NCBI GenBank assembly: GCA_963772935.1
Contig: CAVYZK010000004.1
Location: 62,001 to 126,000, forward strand
DNA length: 64,000 nucleotides
Direction: 5' to 3'
From: JANNNF01 sp963772935
GTDB lineage: Bacteria > Pseudomonadota > Alphaproteobacteria > Rhodobacterales > Rhodobacteraceae
Both the position numbers and the translations under genes were made by a program. The notes below the pieces were generated by a model. The model made no database searches. It had not been told where the DNA came from and saw nothing but the letters and a program-made list of their open reading frames with translations. Each line of letters opens with the position of its first letter. Positions within the stretch are counted from its first letter, which is position 1. Below are positions 27,199 through 36,071 of this stretch, one piece after another.

Positions 27199-28365
27199 TC
27201 AATCCGTCCGGTCACGGCTGAACAAATAGATCGCAAGCCCGATGGCAGTGGCAACCGCCAGAAACGCAAAGATTGCGGCATAGGGGGCCTCGGGCGGCAT
27301 GGGTGCGGTGCTCGCATGGATACCCCCGGTGATCAGTTGTGCAATGCCGATGGGGGCGATGCCGAACAGGTTCAGCAGGGTCACCCCCCGGCCCATCAGA
27401 TGCGGCGGAAAGAACGCCCGGCCATGGGCGATCACCATGGGGAAGGACGCGCCGAAAAACCCAAGACCGATGAGGGCGGCGGTACCAAGCCCGGCTTGCG
27501 CGGGCCAGGCCCACAGGGCCATCAGGCAGGCCACCACCATGGTGTTGCCACCAAAGATCACCCATTTGCGGCTGCCCAGCAGGCGGTCCAGCGGGCCATA
27601 GGCAAAGTTGCCCGCCACCATCGCAAGGCCCATCCACAGCCCCACAGCCCCGATCTGCGACGGCGTGGCCCCATGCACATCGGCGAAATATGGCCCCACC
27701 CACAGCCCCCGGATGCCGGCCACCGGGGCATAGCACACCACCATCATCGCAAGGATCGGCCAGAGGGCAGGCATCTTCAAAAGGTCCAGCAGCGACCCCT
27801 TGGCCCCGCCCGTGCTGCGGGCGGGGTCTTTCACCGCCACCCCGATTGCCACCGCCACGGCCAGCGTCAGCGCGGCCAACCCCCACACCGTTTCACGCCA
27901 GCCAAAGGCCTCCATCGCTGCCGTCAGCGGCAGGGACGCCGCGATATTGCCAAGCGACCCGATGCCGATGGTGGCCCCGGCCAATGTGCCGAACACCGCA
28001 GGCGCATAGATGCGGGCAAAGATGTAGTAGCTCGCCATCAGCACCGGCGCGCACCCCACGCCGATCAGCACCATCGCCACCTTGATCGCCAGCGGGGTGG
28101 TCGCGGTCGCAAACACCGCCGCGCCCACGGCCCCCACGGCCATCAGGGCGGCGGTGGTCAGCCGTGGCCCGACCCTGTCCAGCGCCGCCCCGATGGGCAG
28201 TTGCATGCAGGCAAAGGCCAGAAACCACAGGCCCGAGGCGGCGGCCAGATCATCAGCAGTGGCCCCGAGGTCCGCCTTCAGAACCGGGGCCATCACCGCC
28301 AGAAAGGCGCGGTAAAACTGGCTGAGGACATAGCCAAGCAGCAGAAAAACGATCCCCACCCGCAT
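27199..28365 (-). CDS. MFS transporter
   Basis: A 388-residue inner-membrane protein with twelve predicted transmembrane segments and the MFS inter-helix motif LPIGAALDRVGPRLT after helix 2. The substrate is unknown. The start ATG at 28365 overlaps the stop of the preceding MFS gene by ATGA, so two different MFS proteins are made from one coupled message. The ends are not fused or truncated, and the chain closes with RDRTD. Confidence 0.88.
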   Translation of the reverse strand: MRVGIVFLLLGYVLSQFYRAFLAVMAPVLKADLGATADDLAAASGLWFLAFACMQLPIGAALDRVGPRLTTAALMAVGAVGAAVFATATTPLAIKVAMVLIGVGCAPVLMASYYIFARIYAPAVFGTLAGATIGIGSLGNIAASLPLTAAMEAFGWRETVWGLAALTLAVAVAIGVAVKDPARSTGGAKGSLLDLLKMPALWPILAMMVVCYAPVAGIRGLWVGPYFADVHGATPSQIGAVGLWMGLAMVAGNFAYGPLDRLLGSRKWVIFGGNTMVVACLMALWAWPAQAGLGTAALIGLGFFGASFPMVIAHGRAFFPPHLMGRGVTLLNLFGIAPIGIAQLITGGIHASTAPMPPEAPYAAIFAFLAVATAIGLAIYLFSRDRTD

Positions 28366-29600
28366 CAGGCAGCCTGCGCCAGCATCGGCTTTTCCCGGAT
28401 CGGGATATGCACCAAGGCCGAAAACGCGCCCACCCCGACACCGATCCACCAGACCAAGGTATAGTCCCCGGTGATGTCATACATCCGCCCGCCCAGCCAG
28501 ACGCCCAGAAACCCGCCGATCTGGTGGCTCAGGAACACAAAACCATAGAGCGTGCCCATATACCGCAACCCATAGATATGCGCGACAAGACCGCTGGTCA
28601 GCGGCACGGTCGCCAGCCACAAAGACCCCATCACGGCGGAAAAGATCAGCACCGATGCGGGCGTGATCGGCAGCAGAAAGAACACCGCCGCCGCGATGGT
28701 GCGGCCCACATAGATGCCGACCAGCAGGTATTTCTTGGTATGCCTGCGCCCCAGATAGCCCGCCGTGATGGTGCCCACGATGTTGAACAACCCGATCACC
28801 GCGATGGACACCGCCCCGAGGGTCGAGGTGGTCTTGATGCCGATGGTCGCCAGCATCCCGTTCGGGTCAATCGCGCCGCAAAAATCGGTGACGAAGGCCG
28901 GGAAATGGGCGGTGATGAAGGCCAGTTGATAGCCACAGGAAAAGAACCCAAGGAAGATCAGCGAAAACGACGGGTCCTTGAAGGCGCGCACCAGCACGGT
29001 GCCAAGGCTTTCCTCCAACTCGGCGCGGGTGGCGACCGATGGCGAGCGGATGAAGGGCAGCGCCACCAGCGAGGCCAGAATGACGACCGCAAAAATCAGG
29101 AAGACCACTTGCCAGCTATAGCTTTGCAGCAGAAATTCTGCGGTTGGTGCCCCGATCACCTGCCCTGCCGACCCCGCAGCGGTGGCAATGCCAAGGGCCA
29201 GCGAGCGGTTTTCCGGGCTGGACGCACGCCCGACGATGGCAAGGATCACGCCAAACCCGGTGCCCGCAATGCCAAAGCCGACCAGAATGGCCAGCAACTG
29301 ATGTTCGCCCGGTGTGATGGCATAGGATGACAGCACCAGCCCCAGGGCATAGAGCAGCGCCCCGGCGACAATCGCCTTGCGGTCGCCAAACCGTTCAGCC
29401 ACCGCCCCGAACAGCGGCTGCCCAACACCCCAGGCCAGGTTCTGAATAGCAATCGCCAGCGAAAATTCCGCCCGCGCCCAGCCAAACTCGGCGGCGATGG
29501 GTATCTGGAACACGCCGAAACTGGCGCGGATGGCAAAGCCCAGCATCAGGATCACCGACCCCGCAATCAGAACCGGGGTGAACAGGGGGGCTTTGGTCAT
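28365..29600 (-). CDS. MFS transporter
   Basis: A 411-residue transporter with twelve hydrophobic helices and the motif GQPLFGAVAERFGDRKAI after helix 2. The N-terminal sequence (FGVFQIPIAAEFGWARAEFSLAIAIQNLAWG) resembles monocarboxylate/oxalate-type MFS proteins. The substrate is unknown. It is the first gene of a two-gene operon with the MFS gene at 27199, the pair overlapping by four bases. No regulator is adjacent. Confidence 0.88.
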   Translation of the reverse strand: MTKAPLFTPVLIAGSVILMLGFAIRASFGVFQIPIAAEFGWARAEFSLAIAIQNLAWGVGQPLFGAVAERFGDRKAIVAGALLYALGLVLSSYAITPGEHQLLAILVGFGIAGTGFGVILAIVGRASSPENRSLALGIATAAGSAGQVIGAPTAEFLLQSYSWQVVFLIFAVVILASLVALPFIRSPSVATRAELEESLGTVLVRAFKDPSFSLIFLGFFSCGYQLAFITAHFPAFVTDFCGAIDPNGMLATIGIKTTSTLGAVSIAVIGLFNIVGTITAGYLGRRHTKKYLLVGIYVGRTIAAAVFFLLPITPASVLIFSAVMGSLWLATVPLTSGLVAHIYGLRYMGTLYGFVFLSHQIGGFLGVWLGGRMYDITGDYTLVWWIGVGVGAFSALVHIPIREKPMLAQAA

Positions 29601-29809
29601 GGCGGCGCTCCGGCAAATACGCGGCGAACCTGCGCTTGTGACCCGGCAGCGTCAAACGGATAATTGTGCTGCACACAACTTGGCCCGACTGATGCAGGTC
29701 GGATGCAGTTTGCCACAAAGCAAGGCCGCATCAGGGCCTTGTGCGCCGTGACACTGGCAGGGGCAAGGCGCGGGCGTTATGACTGCCTTGCAGGCATAAG
29801 GGGTGTAAC

Positions 29810-31432
29810 ATGGCGGATTGGTGGCGTGGGTCGGTAACGTATCAGGTCTATCCCCGGTCGTTTCAGGATGACAATGGCGATGGCGTGGGCGATCTGCCCG
29901 GCATCACGCGGCGGCTGCCCTACCTTGCCGATCTGGGGGTGCAGGTGATCTGGCTCAGCCCGTTCTTCCGCAGCCCGATGCTGGACATGGGCTATGACGT
30001 GTCGGATTACACCGATGTGGACCCGGTGTTTGGCACCCTCGCCGATTTTGATACGCTGATCGCCCGCGCGCACGAACTTGGTCTGAAGGTGATCATTGAT
30101 CAGGTGCAATCGCATTCGTCCGACCAGCACCCCTTCTTTGCGATCAGCCGGGCCAGCCGCGATAACCCCAAATCCGACTGGTATGTCTGGGCCGACCCCA
30201 AACATGACGGCAGCCCCCCGACCAACTGGCTGTCGGTGTTCGGCGGCACCGCCTGGGCGTGGGACGCGCGGCGCAAGCAATACTACATGCACAACTTTCT
30301 GACCCAGCAGCCCGACTTCAATTTTCACAACCGCGAAGTGCAGGATTGGGCGCTGTCAAACCTGCGCTTCTGGCTGGATCGGGGGGTAGATGGCTTTCGG
30401 TTTGATACCGTCAACTACTTCTTCCACGACCCCCTGCTGCGCGACAACCCCGCCGACTACCGCGTGAAAGACGTGGCCGAGGGCAACCCCTACGGCATGC
30501 AGTACCATCTGTTCGACAAGAACCAGCCACAGAACATCGCGTGGATGGAACGCATCCGCGGGGTGCTGGACGAATACGGCGCGGCGTCCGTGGGCGAGAT
30601 GGGCGAGAGCCATCACGCCATTGAAATGATGGGGGAATACACCGCCCCGGGCCGTCTGCACCAATGCTATTCTTTTGAACTGATGGGCTATGACTATACC
30701 CCCGCCTTCTTTCGCAGCCGGATCGAGGGGTTCTTCAAAGGTGCCCCCGATGGTTGGCCGATGTGGGCGTTTTCGAACCATGACGTGGTGCGCCATGCCT
30801 CTCGCTGGGCCAAGCATGGCATCTCTCAGGATGCCCTTGCCAAACAGGCGGGGTCGCTGCTGCTGTCGTTCCAAGGCTCGATCTGCCTGTGGGAAGCCGA
30901 GGAACTGGGCCAGACCGACACCGAACTGGCGTTCGAAGACCTGACAGACCCGCAGGGCATCGCCTTCTGGCCCGAACCTGTGGGGCGCGACAATACCCGC
31001 ACGCCGATGGTCTGGGATGGCTCGCCCAATGCCGGGTTCACCACCGGCACGCCCTGGTTGCCGGTCAAGCCGCCGCAAGCCACGCGCAATGTGGCATCCC
31101 AAGCGGGCGATGATCTGTCGGTGCTTGAACATTACCGCAAGATGATCGCCTTCCGCCGTGGCTCGGTTGCGCTGACCACAGGCCGGACCGAGTTTCTGGA
31201 CACCCCCGATCTGGACACCGCCAACCCGATCCTCGCCTTTATCCGCCATGGGGCCGAGGCCGTGCTTTGCGTGTTCAACCTGTCGCCCGAAGCGCGCACG
31301 GTGGTGCTGCATGGGGCCGGTCATCTGACGGGCCCGTCGATTGAGGCCAGTCTGGACGGCACGACCCTGACCCTTGGCCCCAATGCGGCGGCGTTTCTGA
31401 CCGTGACGGGGGCGGTATCGCTGGGGGGCTAG
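29810..31432 (+). CDS. Alpha-glucosidase, glycoside hydrolase family 13
   Basis: A 540-residue cytoplasmic retaining alpha-glucosidase, most like the GH13 subfamily 23 enzymes of alphaproteobacteria. It carries YQVYPRSFQDDNGDGVGDLPGI at the start, Asp199 nucleophile in GFRFDTVNYFF, Glu263 acid/base in SVGEMGES and Asp325 in FSNHDVVRH. Region I reads DQVQSHSSDQHP rather than the commoner NHTS form, as in that subfamily. The frame is intact. It stands alone, with no transporter beside it. It splits short alpha-glucosides such as maltose, isomaltose or sucrose; the exact preference cannot be read from sequence. Confidence 0.92.
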   Translation: MADWWRGSVTYQVYPRSFQDDNGDGVGDLPGITRRLPYLADLGVQVIWLSPFFRSPMLDMGYDVSDYTDVDPVFGTLADFDTLIARAHELGLKVIIDQVQSHSSDQHPFFAISRASRDNPKSDWYVWADPKHDGSPPTNWLSVFGGTAWAWDARRKQYYMHNFLTQQPDFNFHNREVQDWALSNLRFWLDRGVDGFRFDTVNYFFHDPLLRDNPADYRVKDVAEGNPYGMQYHLFDKNQPQNIAWMERIRGVLDEYGAASVGEMGESHHAIEMMGEYTAPGRLHQCYSFELMGYDYTPAFFRSRIEGFFKGAPDGWPMWAFSNHDVVRHASRWAKHGISQDALAKQAGSLLLSFQGSICLWEAEELGQTDTELAFEDLTDPQGIAFWPEPVGRDNTRTPMVWDGSPNAGFTTGTPWLPVKPPQATRNVASQAGDDLSVLEHYRKMIAFRRGSVALTTGRTEFLDTPDLDTANPILAFIRHGAEAVLCVFNLSPEARTVVLHGAGHLTGPSIEASLDGTTLTLGPNAAAFLTVTGAVSLGG

Positions 31433-31538
31433 TGCGGGTGAACCTTTGCTAAACCAACCTTCTTCCGCCCGGACTCAAGCGCGAACGTGCAGGGCAATGC
31501 CCCTTTGCCCGGAAGGCGTTTCCTTCGGCAAACGCTGA

Positions 31539-31555
31539 GAGGGGGCCGCCCCCTC
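31539..31555. terminator. Hairpin between convergent genes
   Basis: GAGGGGG-CCG-CCCCCTC lies in the 200-bp gap between the convergent alpha-glucosidase and GNAT genes. It is short and tight and has no U-run, so it is a possible termination or mRNA-end structure for either strand. The rest of the gap shows no gene. Confidence 0.45.
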
Positions 31556-31634
31556 GGCCGGGCCTTGCCCTTTCGTTGTGCAGGTCAATAAGCACACCGG
31601 ATTCAGGATCGGTGCCATGGAGCGTCATCGTACT

Positions 31635-32054
31635 CTAAAGGACCAGTCGCATGTCTCTGTGCGCAATCCCTGCGTCCAGATAGTCATCGCCATAGGCCAT
31701 AAATCCCAGCCGTTCGTAAAACCCCAACGCATGCGATTGCGCGCCAAGTTTCACCGCCGCCACGCCCGGCATCTGCCGGAACTGATCCACCGCCGCGCGG
31801 ATCAGCGCCGCCCCCAGCCCGGTGCCCCGCGCCTGCGCCAGCACACAGACCCGGCCGATCTTGCCGGTGTCACCATAGGTCAGCAATCGGGCCGACCCCA
31901 TTGGCACCCCGTCAACCGTCGCCAGCAGGTGGATGGCCTGATCATCCAGATCGTCCACCTCCTGATCCTCTGACACGCCTTGTTCGTCGATGAACACCAC
32001 CCGGCGCAGGGTGCGGCAGGTGGCGATATCGGTCGTGGGGGCAATGGTGATCAT
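31635..32054 (-). CDS. GNAT-family N-acetyltransferase
   Basis: A 139-residue acetyl-CoA transferase domain protein. The ElaA/YjcF-like layout is visible: RTLRRVVFIDEQGVSEDQEVDDLDDQAIHLLA, then the acetyl-CoA loop IGRVCVLAQARGTGLGAALI (R/QxxGxG/A form), and GAQSHALGFYERLGFMAYGDDYLDAGIAHRDM. The acceptor substrate is unknown. Its ATG overlaps the dapE stop by ATGA (32051-32054), so it is translated with dapE, which may hint at an amino-acid or cell-wall precursor substrate (inference only). Confidence 0.88.
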   Translation of the reverse strand: MITIAPTTDIATCRTLRRVVFIDEQGVSEDQEVDDLDDQAIHLLATVDGVPMGSARLLTYGDTGKIGRVCVLAQARGTGLGAALIRAAVDQFRQMPGVAAVKLGAQSHALGFYERLGFMAYGDDYLDAGIAHRDMRLVL

Positions 32055-33196
32055 GCGAAATAATCCGTCAGGATGCGGGTGTAGATCGCCTTGAGCTGAT
32101 GGATCTGCGCCACCTCCACCCGTTCGTCCACCTGGTGCATCGTGCGACCGACCAGACCAAATTCGACCACCGGGCAGTGGTTTTTCACAAACCGCGCATC
32201 CGAGGTGCCACCCGAGGTAGAGGCCACTGGCACCATCCCGGTTTCCGCCGTAACCGCCCGCGCGACCAGCGCCGAGAATTCGCCGGGCGGGGTCAGAAAG
32301 CTTTCCCCCGAAATGCTGATGCGGCAGTCGATCTGCACCCCGGTATCCGCCTGCACCGCAGCCGCATGGGCGCGCAGCCAATCACTGATACTGGCCCCCG
32401 TGTGCAGGTCGTTGAAGCGGATGTTGACGGTGGCCGTACCCTTGGCCGGGATCACGTTATTGGCCGGATTGCCGCAATCAATGGTGGTGATGGCAAGGGT
32501 AGTTGCATCAAAATGGTCCGACCCCGCATCCAGCGGTTCTGCCTCCAGCCGTGCCAACAAAGCCACAAGTGCGCTCATCGGGTTTTTCGCGCGGTGCGGA
32601 TAGGCCGAATGGCCCTGCACGCCCTGCGCCGTGAACCAGCAGGTCATCGAGCCGCGGCGCCCGATCTTCATCATCTCTCCCATGATATTCGGGCAGGTCG
32701 GTTCGCCCACAAGGCAATGCGTCATGCGCTCGTGGTTGGCAGCCATCCAGTCCAGCAGGGCCACGGTGCCGTCGGTGGCCACGTCTTCCTCGTCGCCGGT
32801 GATTGCCAGAATGACCGCGCCATCGGGGGGGCTCTCCGTCACGAAATCCACCGCCGCCGCCGCAAAGGCCGCAACACCCGATTTCATGTCGGTCGCCCCG
32901 CGACCATACATCCAGCCATCTATCACGGCCGCACCGAATGGGTCTTGCGTCCATGCGGCCAGATCACCCACTGGCACCACATCGGTGTGGCCGTTGAAAC
33001 CAAAGGACTTATTCGCCCCCCGCGCGCCCCACCGGGCGTAAAGGTTGGCTATGCCGCCCCTGTCCACGCGGGTGCACGCAAACCCCGCCCCCGACAGCAC
33101 GCGTTCCAGCAACACCAGGGCACCGCCTTCCGCCGGGGTGACAGACGCACAGCGGATCAGATCGGCGGTCAGTTGGGCGGGGTCTGTGGCGGTCAT
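32051..33196 (-). CDS. dapE: Succinyl-diaminopimelate desuccinylase
   Basis: A 381-residue dinuclear zinc amidohydrolase (M20 family) that removes succinate from N-succinyl-LL-diaminopimelate in lysine and murein precursor synthesis. Metal-site motifs are FNGHTDVVPVGD (His, Asp), ATDMKSGVAAF, ITGDEEDVATDGT (catalytic Glu pair) and VEFGLVGRTMHQVDE (last His). The dimerisation domain begins at GRRGSMTCWF. The frame is intact. It fits with asd, encoded 7 kb away, in the same pathway, though not in the same operon. Confidence 0.96.
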   Translation of the reverse strand: MTATDPAQLTADLIRCASVTPAEGGALVLLERVLSGAGFACTRVDRGGIANLYARWGARGANKSFGFNGHTDVVPVGDLAAWTQDPFGAAVIDGWMYGRGATDMKSGVAAFAAAAVDFVTESPPDGAVILAITGDEEDVATDGTVALLDWMAANHERMTHCLVGEPTCPNIMGEMMKIGRRGSMTCWFTAQGVQGHSAYPHRAKNPMSALVALLARLEAEPLDAGSDHFDATTLAITTIDCGNPANNVIPAKGTATVNIRFNDLHTGASISDWLRAHAAAVQADTGVQIDCRISISGESFLTPPGEFSALVARAVTAETGMVPVASTSGGTSDARFVKNHCPVVEFGLVGRTMHQVDERVEVAQIHQLKAIYTRILTDYFA

Positions 33197-33477
33197 AGCG
33201 GCGTCCTTGCATCAGGCAAGCCAAGGGATAGCGCGTGGCTTTGGGACCTGCAACCAGCCCTCAGGTGTTGCGCCAAGGCCACCGCAGGGATGGTCGCCTT
33301 GCGGTTGCCGCCAGTTAGCGGATGACAATGTACCGCTTGCCGCGTATCCATAAGAACAGAAACAATAAAGTCCCGAGGCAGGACGAAACCCAGCGGCCAA
33401 CGCGCCGGACCGAGCAGTCGGCCCCCAAACGGGGCTGCGGGGGACGACCCTGCCACGATACCGGGGCGGAGGACGCA
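33197..33477. other. Intergenic region, no gene seen
   Basis: About 280 bp between divergent dapE and the small ORF at 33478. It should hold both promoters; I cannot identify boxes with confidence. Open frames here lack homologous look or ribosome sites. Confidence 0.5.
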
Positions 33478-33633
33478 ATGGCGACAGGCGCCGACCAAGG
33501 CCTTCGTTTTGATATTGCCGCGTCGCCTTTGGCGGGCGCGGTGGTTTGCATGGCAAACCGGGTCTGTCCGTGCCTTGGCTTGGGGTCAGCCGCAACCGCC
33601 CAAATCCGCGCGCTAGGTCGGGCTGCGCCATGA
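33478..33633 (+). CDS. Possible 51-residue leader ORF upstream of the Hint-like gene
   Basis: The ATG has an excellent ribosome site, GGAGG five bases upstream. The frame encodes MATGADQGLRFDIAASP, a cysteine-containing middle (VVCMANRVCPCLG) and ends RALGRAAP. The stop overlaps the ATG of the Hint-like gene by ATGA, suggesting translational coupling. Alternatively the region is the true N-terminus of the Hint-like protein separated by a frameshift; the window does contain such errors, though none nearby. Not recognised. Confidence 0.4.
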   Translation: MATGADQGLRFDIAASPLAGAVVCMANRVCPCLGLGSAATAQIRALGRAAP

Positions 33634-34616
33634 CCCCGTGGATCGCCCTGTCCGACAGTGACGCCCGCCCCACTCTGGACGGTGGTCTGCTGACCTGCGG
33701 AGCCTTGGTGATTGAGCTGTCCCTGCCACTGCCCCGCGCCGGGGTGTTGCTGGATTATCAGGCGACGGGGGGCTGGCCGCGCACGCTGTCGCTGTTTCAT
33801 GATGCCAGCGGCGGGTTGTGCCTGCTGCACCGGCAGGGTGACAGTCTGACCCGCCACATGCTGCCCGGCCCCTTGCTTGCGGAAGGTCAGACCGCCCGGT
33901 TGATCTATGCCTGGGATGCACCGGCGCGGACGTGGCAGATGCGGCTGGAAACCCGGGGGCAAACGGCCCATGCCGTGGCCTACGGGCTGAACCCGATGCC
34001 GCTGCCACTGGCCGATATTGCCGCGATGTGCAGCCTTGCGCGGCGCGATGCGTCGGTGCTGTGGTTCGGTGTCACCGACCGCGACGTGCCCCCGGCCAGC
34101 GCGCCATGGATCGGGCTGCGCACCCCGGTGCCCACTACCCAAGGCCTGATCCCCGCAGGCCTGCTGCGTGAAGGGGCCGAGGTGATCACCCGCGACGGCC
34201 CCCGCGTGCTGCAATCGCTGCGCCGGATGAACCTGCCCGCGCGCGGGTTTTTCGCCCCCGTCATGCTGCGCGCGCCCTACTTTACCCGCACGACCGATCT
34301 GCTGGTGTCCGCTGAACAACTGATCGCGATTGGCGGGCTGGAGGTGGAATATCTGTTCGCCGAAGATGAGGTGCTGGTCGAGGCTGGTTGCCTGATCGAC
34401 GGCCGCGCCGCGCTGCCGGACCCGCGGCGCATGACGATCTCCAGCGTGTCGCTGGATCTGGGCGAGCCTGCTTTGCTGGACATTGACGGCTGCACCCTGA
34501 TGACCGCCCACCATGGCCCCACCGCCCCCCGCGCCCCCCTGCGCGTGCTGCACGGGTATGAGGCGCTGCCGCTGATGGCGTTGCTGCGGCGATTGCGCCG
34601 GGCCGACGCGGCGTGA
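33630..34616 (+). CDS. Hint-domain-like protein lacking the catalytic cysteine
   Basis: A 328-residue protein. Residues 1-135 look like a jelly-roll/LamG-type domain (LVIELSLPLPRAGVLLDYQATGG ... LIYAWDAPARTWQMRLETRGQ). From about 175 there is a Hint_2-type segment: GLIPAGLLREGAEVITRDGPRVLQSLRRMNLP ... RAPYFTRTTDLLVSAEQLIAIGG, then VEYLFAEDEVLVEAGCLIDGRAALP. Active Hint domains of this group start with a cysteine just before GT/GA; here the position reads TTQGLIPAG and no Cys is near, so self-splicing seems lost. Such proteins are common in Rhodobacterales and of unknown function. There is no signal peptide. Confidence 0.75.
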   Translation: MTPWIALSDSDARPTLDGGLLTCGALVIELSLPLPRAGVLLDYQATGGWPRTLSLFHDASGGLCLLHRQGDSLTRHMLPGPLLAEGQTARLIYAWDAPARTWQMRLETRGQTAHAVAYGLNPMPLPLADIAAMCSLARRDASVLWFGVTDRDVPPASAPWIGLRTPVPTTQGLIPAGLLREGAEVITRDGPRVLQSLRRMNLPARGFFAPVMLRAPYFTRTTDLLVSAEQLIAIGGLEVEYLFAEDEVLVEAGCLIDGRAALPDPRRMTISSVSLDLGEPALLDIDGCTLMTAHHGPTAPRAPLRVLHGYEALPLMALLRRLRRADAA

Positions 34617-35090
34617 GGGTTCTTTGCGCGGATTGGTGGTAAAAGGCGTTGTCTGGGCGACCGGTCGTTCGTCCTGCGTGTCGGGTTGTTTAAGGATGGC
34701 CGCCGTTTTTTGGGCCGCCTCGGCCTTGTCAAACCGGCAGGCATAGGTGATCCGGGCGGTCCCAGCCTGAGACGGTTTATTATTGTTTTATATCATATGG
34801 TTGACTTGTGTTCGTTAAGGGATTTTTAACGATTGGGCCGGAGTTGCGCGGCGTGTGGCGTGCGGGTGGGGGAATTGGGCGATAGCGTGGGTTCTTTTTG
34901 CGCCTTGCAATGGGCCGGATGTCTGGACGGTTGGCGCGAGGATCACCACTGCTTCGCGCGACGAATGGGAGGTGGTGTTGCCTGAACTGGTGTTCGAAGG
35001 GCAGGCGGGTGCTGTTAGGGCAGATCAGAACGGGCGCCGAGGGGCGCGCTTTGCGTTGGGCAGGGGCCATGGTCCGGCATCCGTGGGCTG
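34617..35090. other. Intergenic region with an AT-rich patch, no gene recognised
   Basis: The 474 bp between the convergent Hint-like and histidine kinase genes hold no recognisable gene on either strand. 34780-34840 is unusually AT-rich for this chromosome (TTTATTATTGTTTTATATC, then TTGACT and GGGATTTTTAACG). It may be a promoter or the decayed end of a lost gene. Plus-strand frames here have no homologous look. Confidence 0.5.
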
Positions 35091-36071
35091 CTACGTGATC
35101 TTGCGATCTGCGCCGAATACGATGCGGAATGTCGTCAGAGCGTGGCCGGGGCAAAGTGTTATTTCGGCACGGTGCGCCGCAAGCAGGTTGCGCACCACGG
35201 ACAGCCCCATGCCCGTGCCACCTGCGTCACGCCTTGTGGTGAAAAAAGGCTGGAAGATGCGCCCCTCATTGCCGGCAGAGATACCCCGGCCATCGTCCGA
35301 CACATCAAGCATCAGGTGGCCAGAGTCCGTGTGCGCACACAGGGCAACCTGTGTCGCCCCGTGTTCTGCGGCATTGCGCAGAAGCTGGCCCAGAACAATC
35401 AGCATGCCCGGCTGCGCGATCGGCATCGGAACAGTCGCGCCGGTCACTGACAGTGCCAGATCGGGAAAGTCGGCAACCAGCGCGGGCACAAGGTCGGCCA
35501 GTTGCGACTGACCCAGATACCGGGCCTCGCGCGCCTGTGCGGCGCGGCGCAGGGCGGCCAGTTGAGCCTCTATCTGTACCCGTGCGCCATCAATGTCGTG
35601 CAGCAAACGGCGGTCCTCAACCGAAAGGCCGCCGCCATCCTCCAGCAGTTCGGTCGCCGCGCGGATCGCTGAGACCGGCGTTTTAAGCTCATGCGTAACG
35701 TGGTCGGTAAAGGCGCGGATGGTCGCCTCGCGGTCACGCAGTGCCTCTGCCATGGCGATCACACGGCGTGCGGTGACCGCCGTCTCCTGCGTGCCAAAAT
35801 GCGCGGGCGGTGCGGCGGGATGGGCTTCCTCTTGTGCGCGGGCGTAGGCTTCCAAGGCGCGGATCGGGCGCAACAGCAGGCGCAGCAGCAGCCAGCCCAG
35901 CAGGGCAGTTGCCGCTGTAATGGCGACGGCGAGGATCAGCGCGGCGGACCGGAAACCGATCAGCGGCCCGAGATAGCGCAGCGCGACAAGTCCAGCGAAA
36001 GACAGGCCGAGCGTTCCCAGCAAAGCGCCGCCCAGCACCAGCCCGAGCGACGGGCGCCAGTGGCCTGTCAT
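35091..36071 (-). CDS. Sensor histidine kinase, intramembrane-sensing type
   Basis: A 326-residue kinase. Two transmembrane helices (about 9-32 and 41-66) are joined by only a few residues, so there is no periplasmic sensor domain. A HAMP-like linker follows, then HisKA with phospho-acceptor His127 in FTDHVTHELKTPVSAIRAATELL, and an ATPase domain with NAAEHGA (N box), DVSDDGRGI (G1), FFTTRRDAGGTGMGLSVVRNL (F and G2). It overlaps the response regulator gene by ATGA and is the last gene of a three-gene operon, suggesting that a membrane partner, perhaps the DUF4173 protein, supplies the signal. Confidence 0.92.
   Translation of the reverse strand: MTGHWRPSLGLVLGGALLGTLGLSFAGLVALRYLGPLIGFRSAALILAVAITAATALLGWLLLRLLLRPIRALEAYARAQEEAHPAAPPAHFGTQETAVTARRVIAMAEALRDREATIRAFTDHVTHELKTPVSAIRAATELLEDGGGLSVEDRRLLHDIDGARVQIEAQLAALRRAAQAREARYLGQSQLADLVPALVADFPDLALSVTGATVPMPIAQPGMLIVLGQLLRNAAEHGATQVALCAHTDSGHLMLDVSDDGRGISAGNEGRIFQPFFTTRRDAGGTGMGLSVVRNLLAAHRAEITLCPGHALTTFRIVFGADRKIT

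Noticed and set aside
34855..35511. A 218-codon plus-strand frame at the end of the histidine kinase gene
   Set aside because: Most of it is antisense to the kinase ATPase domain; the unique 5' part has no recognisable domain and a poor start.
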